Positions 61,772 through 64,000 of a DNA stretch of 64,000 bases are shown here, piece after piece. The notes beneath the pieces were generated by a model, which ran no database searches, was not told where the DNA came from, and saw only the letters and a list, made by a program, of their open reading frames with translations. How positions within the stretch are numbered: position 1 is the first letter of the stretch; the number at the start of each line of letters is the position of its first letter. The stretch comes from Pocillopora verrucosa (lineage: Eukaryota > Cnidaria > Anthozoa > Scleractinia > Pocilloporidae), in the NCBI RefSeq assembly GCF_036669915.1, contig NC_089321.1, forward strand, positions 2,074,316 to 2,138,315, written 5' to 3'. The position numbers and the translations under genes are program-made.

Positions 61772-62758
61772 CTACAACATTTCAGATGGCCCTTGATTCA
61801 CGTTTGCAGCGATACTTTTGCGGACAGATCTTAGTTCAAAGTTTCTTTCACGCCTTCTCGAGAGCTTTGTTAATGCATCCTTAAAAAGAGGCATCCTAAG
61901 GCTGTACACAAACGGATTTGCCATAGAGTTTGCCAAACGCAGAGCACTTGCAAACCAAATCACTGGTGCAGGAAAGCATAAGCAGAACTCTTTCGTAATG
62001 TTCACAGCAAATGCTGGTAGCCAAAAAACCAGCGACACAGTAGCTACTACAAAAAATGTCCTTGAGTGTCGCAAGCTCTTTTCTACGAACTGTTGGTTGC
62101 GATGGACCATTAATCCAGATGCTGGTTTCCTACTTCGCAATCGAGTTCGGATAGTGAAGTAGCTGGCACAAATAATCACCAGAGAAATGAAAAGAGATAT
62201 GCTAGTGGCGACAACGACATTTCTTTTCTTTACAGCTGGGTAGTACAACTCCATCAAAGACATTCCACCCAAACAAAGTCCACCAGCCCAAACTAAAATA
62301 ATGCTGGAGATGTAAAGAGATGTCTTTGCTACGCGATGACGAAGAGGCCACAAGACTGCATAAACACGTTCAAGCGAGATAAGGGCTAGGAAAAACACCG
62401 ACGTGGCAAAAGCGAGGACTTGGGTAGACGTAAACAAAAGGCTCAACAAATTCTTCATATTCCCTTTTTTTCTTCGTCCAGCTGCAGTCACTCCTTGGAA
62501 CTTTGAGACACCGAGAATGATCGGCTCTGTTATTCCCACGAGTAAGTCACAAACTGCAAGGTTAATCAAAAGGTAACAAGTTCGTTTAAGACGGAATCGT
62601 TGAGTCCAAAAGACAAAAATAGTAAAAGGGTTTCCAATGACGATGATTGCCGCTTCAACTACGTAGATAGCAATGAATATCAAAGCGACTTCCTTAGACA
62701 TTTTGTCTTTCTGTGGCTGTTTCTTCCCCAGAGGCCGATAAATTTTCAGTAAAAACAC
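61772..62758 (-). CDS. Rhodopsin-like (class A) G protein-coupled receptor, single exon, 328 aa
   Basis: Seven membrane segments. TM1 has IGNPFTIFVFW (GN motif), TM2 has NLAVCDLLVG, TM3 ends LERVYAV (E-R-V in place of DRY), TM6 has VFWLPAF (FWLP), and TM7 has NPFVYSL (NPxxY). The third cytoplasmic loop is basic and the C-terminal tail is Arg-rich. The first Met adds 19 residues, KIYRPLGKKQPQKD, before a second Met (MSKEVALIF) that may be the true start, since TM1 begins right after it. The position equivalent to Cys3.25 is Ser, so the usual disulfide between TM3 and the second outer loop appears absent. It is an orphan receptor, probably amine-, purine- or peptide-like; the ligand cannot be told. 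Confidence 0.9.
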   Translation of the reverse strand: MFLLKIYRPLGKKQPQKDKMSKEVALIFIAIYVVEAAIIVIGNPFTIFVFWTQRFRLKRTCYLLINLAVCDLLVGITEPIILGVSKFQGVTAAGRRKKGNMKNLLSLLFTSTQVLAFATSVFFLALISLERVYAVLWPLRHRVAKTSLYISSIILVWAGGLCLGGMSLMELYYPAVKKRNVVVATSISLFISLVIICASYFTIRTRLRSRKPASGLMVHRNQQFVEKSLRHSRTFFVVATVSLVFWLPAFAVNITKEFCLCFPAPVIWFASALRLANSMANPFVYSLRMPLFKDALTKLSRRRERNFELRSVRKSIAANVNQGPSEML

Positions 62759-64000
62759 TTTCTTCCCTTATTTTTACAAGAAATTTTGTGTAAACAATTA
62801 TGAACAGAATAAGGAAATCATTATTTATCTAAAGGTTCCCTAAGTCTTCAAAGTCTCCATTACAGGTTGGCGAACCACGCCTATCACAAACAATGAAACT
62901 TCTGTTGACAGGAGCATAACAAAACTAAACAAACACTCGGTTTAAACTCAAGCGACGAATTATGGTTCAACAAGAAAGATTTTACATTGCGTAAACTAGA
63001 TGCGTACGTGGAAAGAGTGGAAATACATTCCTGGAGATTAAAATATTAGAATTACCTATTAGCAAAATAATGAAACGCTCAAAGCGAAAGTTGGTCTCAG
63101 AATAATCCATTATATATCATCTCATCATCGAAAAAAATACACCCAAGTGCAATTAGTAAACTCATTACTTCTCCAACAACGGAGAACAAACGTTTTAAAA
63201 CAAAAGTCGTTGTTAATCAAACACATGCCAGCTTTCTCAAATTGAATGCCAAAAGGCAATCAATTTAAAGATCAAAAACGGACGCAGAGGCAGGTGCACA
63301 GATGTTATTTTTCTATTCTTTTTGTTTTGCTTCCTGTTTACATAGGCTTAGCCTAACCGTACACGGAAGCTGATTTATATTTAACCTGATTAGCTTTTAT
63401 AATACGTTAAAAGTAGCCGAGTTTTTTTTTCCTTTGGAAATTTTCGAAATGTTGAGACTAACAAAAATCATTTATGGAGTTTTCTTCCCCCTTGTGGTAC
63501 GGAAATAAGGTCAATCCTCCAGACGCCTTCCACTTGCGGGGCCTGAGTTCAGGTGGGTTAAGTATAACCGAAGGGAAGCTCATGAGGTTCTCTTAAAACC
63601 CTAATCTCGTACCCAGATCCTCCCGTGTAACTTTAATTGTAGGGTTGTGGAAGGTCTGGGCAAGAGACTACTTAACCCCCTTCCCCCCCCCCCCCCCCCC
63701 ACCCAGTAGTTATCGCTGCCTTTTCATATGATACTTGTATCGCTGGATTCGAAGATGGAATAACAACAGACTCCTTCAAGATTTGTTTTTCAAAATCACT
63801 AGCCTCATTACGCATGTATGACATCACACCATCTTGTTTTGTTTGTTTTTTTTTTTTTTATTTTTGATTGCTGTTTCATTTTGAATCAATCCCAGTGAAA
63901 CCACATCCAAGATTAAGAACACGGCGCTTCCGTAATACGTGTGCTTAACTTAAAGAAACAATTTCTTAGGTTTACCTTCTAACTTCACCTTTGACAGTTC
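62759..64000. other. Right-edge spacer, no gene seen
   Basis: Contains an inverted repeat at 63598 and homopolymer runs (C at 63684-63701, T at 63848-63859). No coding stretch is supported. Confidence 0.5.
63598..63672. repeat. Small inverted-repeat element
   Basis: CTAATCTCGTACCCAGATCC at the left pairs imperfectly with GGTCTGGGCAAGAGACTAC at the right, over about 18 bases. Non-coding. The flanks contain a C-run at 63684. Confidence 0.6.

Noticed and set aside
1..64000. CRISPR arrays, bacterial operons, ribosome binding sites
   Set aside because: The window is spliced animal DNA. The only tight short tandem array (55346-55467) has no spacers.

Overview
The window is animal nuclear DNA, AT-rich, with spliced genes (GT/AG introns), metazoan-type proteins and many inverted-repeat elements. 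An anthozoan cnidarian, most likely a stony coral, fits best. The reasons are the single-exon rhodopsin-like receptors, the 200 bp MITEs, a tRNA-derived SINE, and a small secreted precursor with G-R-E processing sites like those of sea-anemone neuropeptide precursors. No database search was possible, so the taxon is an inference.

Layout: 1-14101 (minus) is cytosolic methionyl-tRNA synthetase, 24 reconstructed exons, its 3' end lying beyond the left edge. 15391-18459 (minus) is a complete seven-exon S-adenosylmethionine synthetase of 390 residues, so two methionine-using enzymes lie head to tail 1.3 kb apart. 19005-30757 is one large DNA transposon flanked by TTAA, with inverted repeats of about 0.6 kb and a multi-exon transposase-like gene on the minus strand. 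A 2.66 kb hAT element has inserted into its left inverted repeat, and a 165 bp MITE with 9 bp flanking repeats sits inside it. 30762-40750 is gene-poor. It holds a tandem repeat, a possible LTR or untranslated first exon with two covarying small hairpins, a two-exon von Willebrand A fragment, and dispersed repeats.

40758-44091 (minus) is a complete five-exon secreted chymotrypsin-like protease. 48493-49915 (minus) is a 75-residue secreted precursor with two copies of a P-P-Y-I-P-P-I-E-F-G-R motif in separate exons; it has a TATA box and a polyadenylation signal and looks like an undescribed amidated neuropeptide gene. An isolated cysteine-rich exon lies near 51.4 kb. 53764-54360 (minus) is a single-exon PTB/PID protein. 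57346-58323 and 61772-62758 (minus) are two class A receptors.

Functional links: the synthetase and the SAM synthetase both consume methionine and ATP. The peptide precursor and the two orphan receptors are neighbours, but nothing in the sequence shows that they act together. Intron-exon structures were deduced by hand from splice consensus, reading-frame phase and family similarity. Phases agree at every junction for the synthetase, the SAM synthetase, the protease and the peptide precursor; the transposase-like gene has one inconsistent junction.
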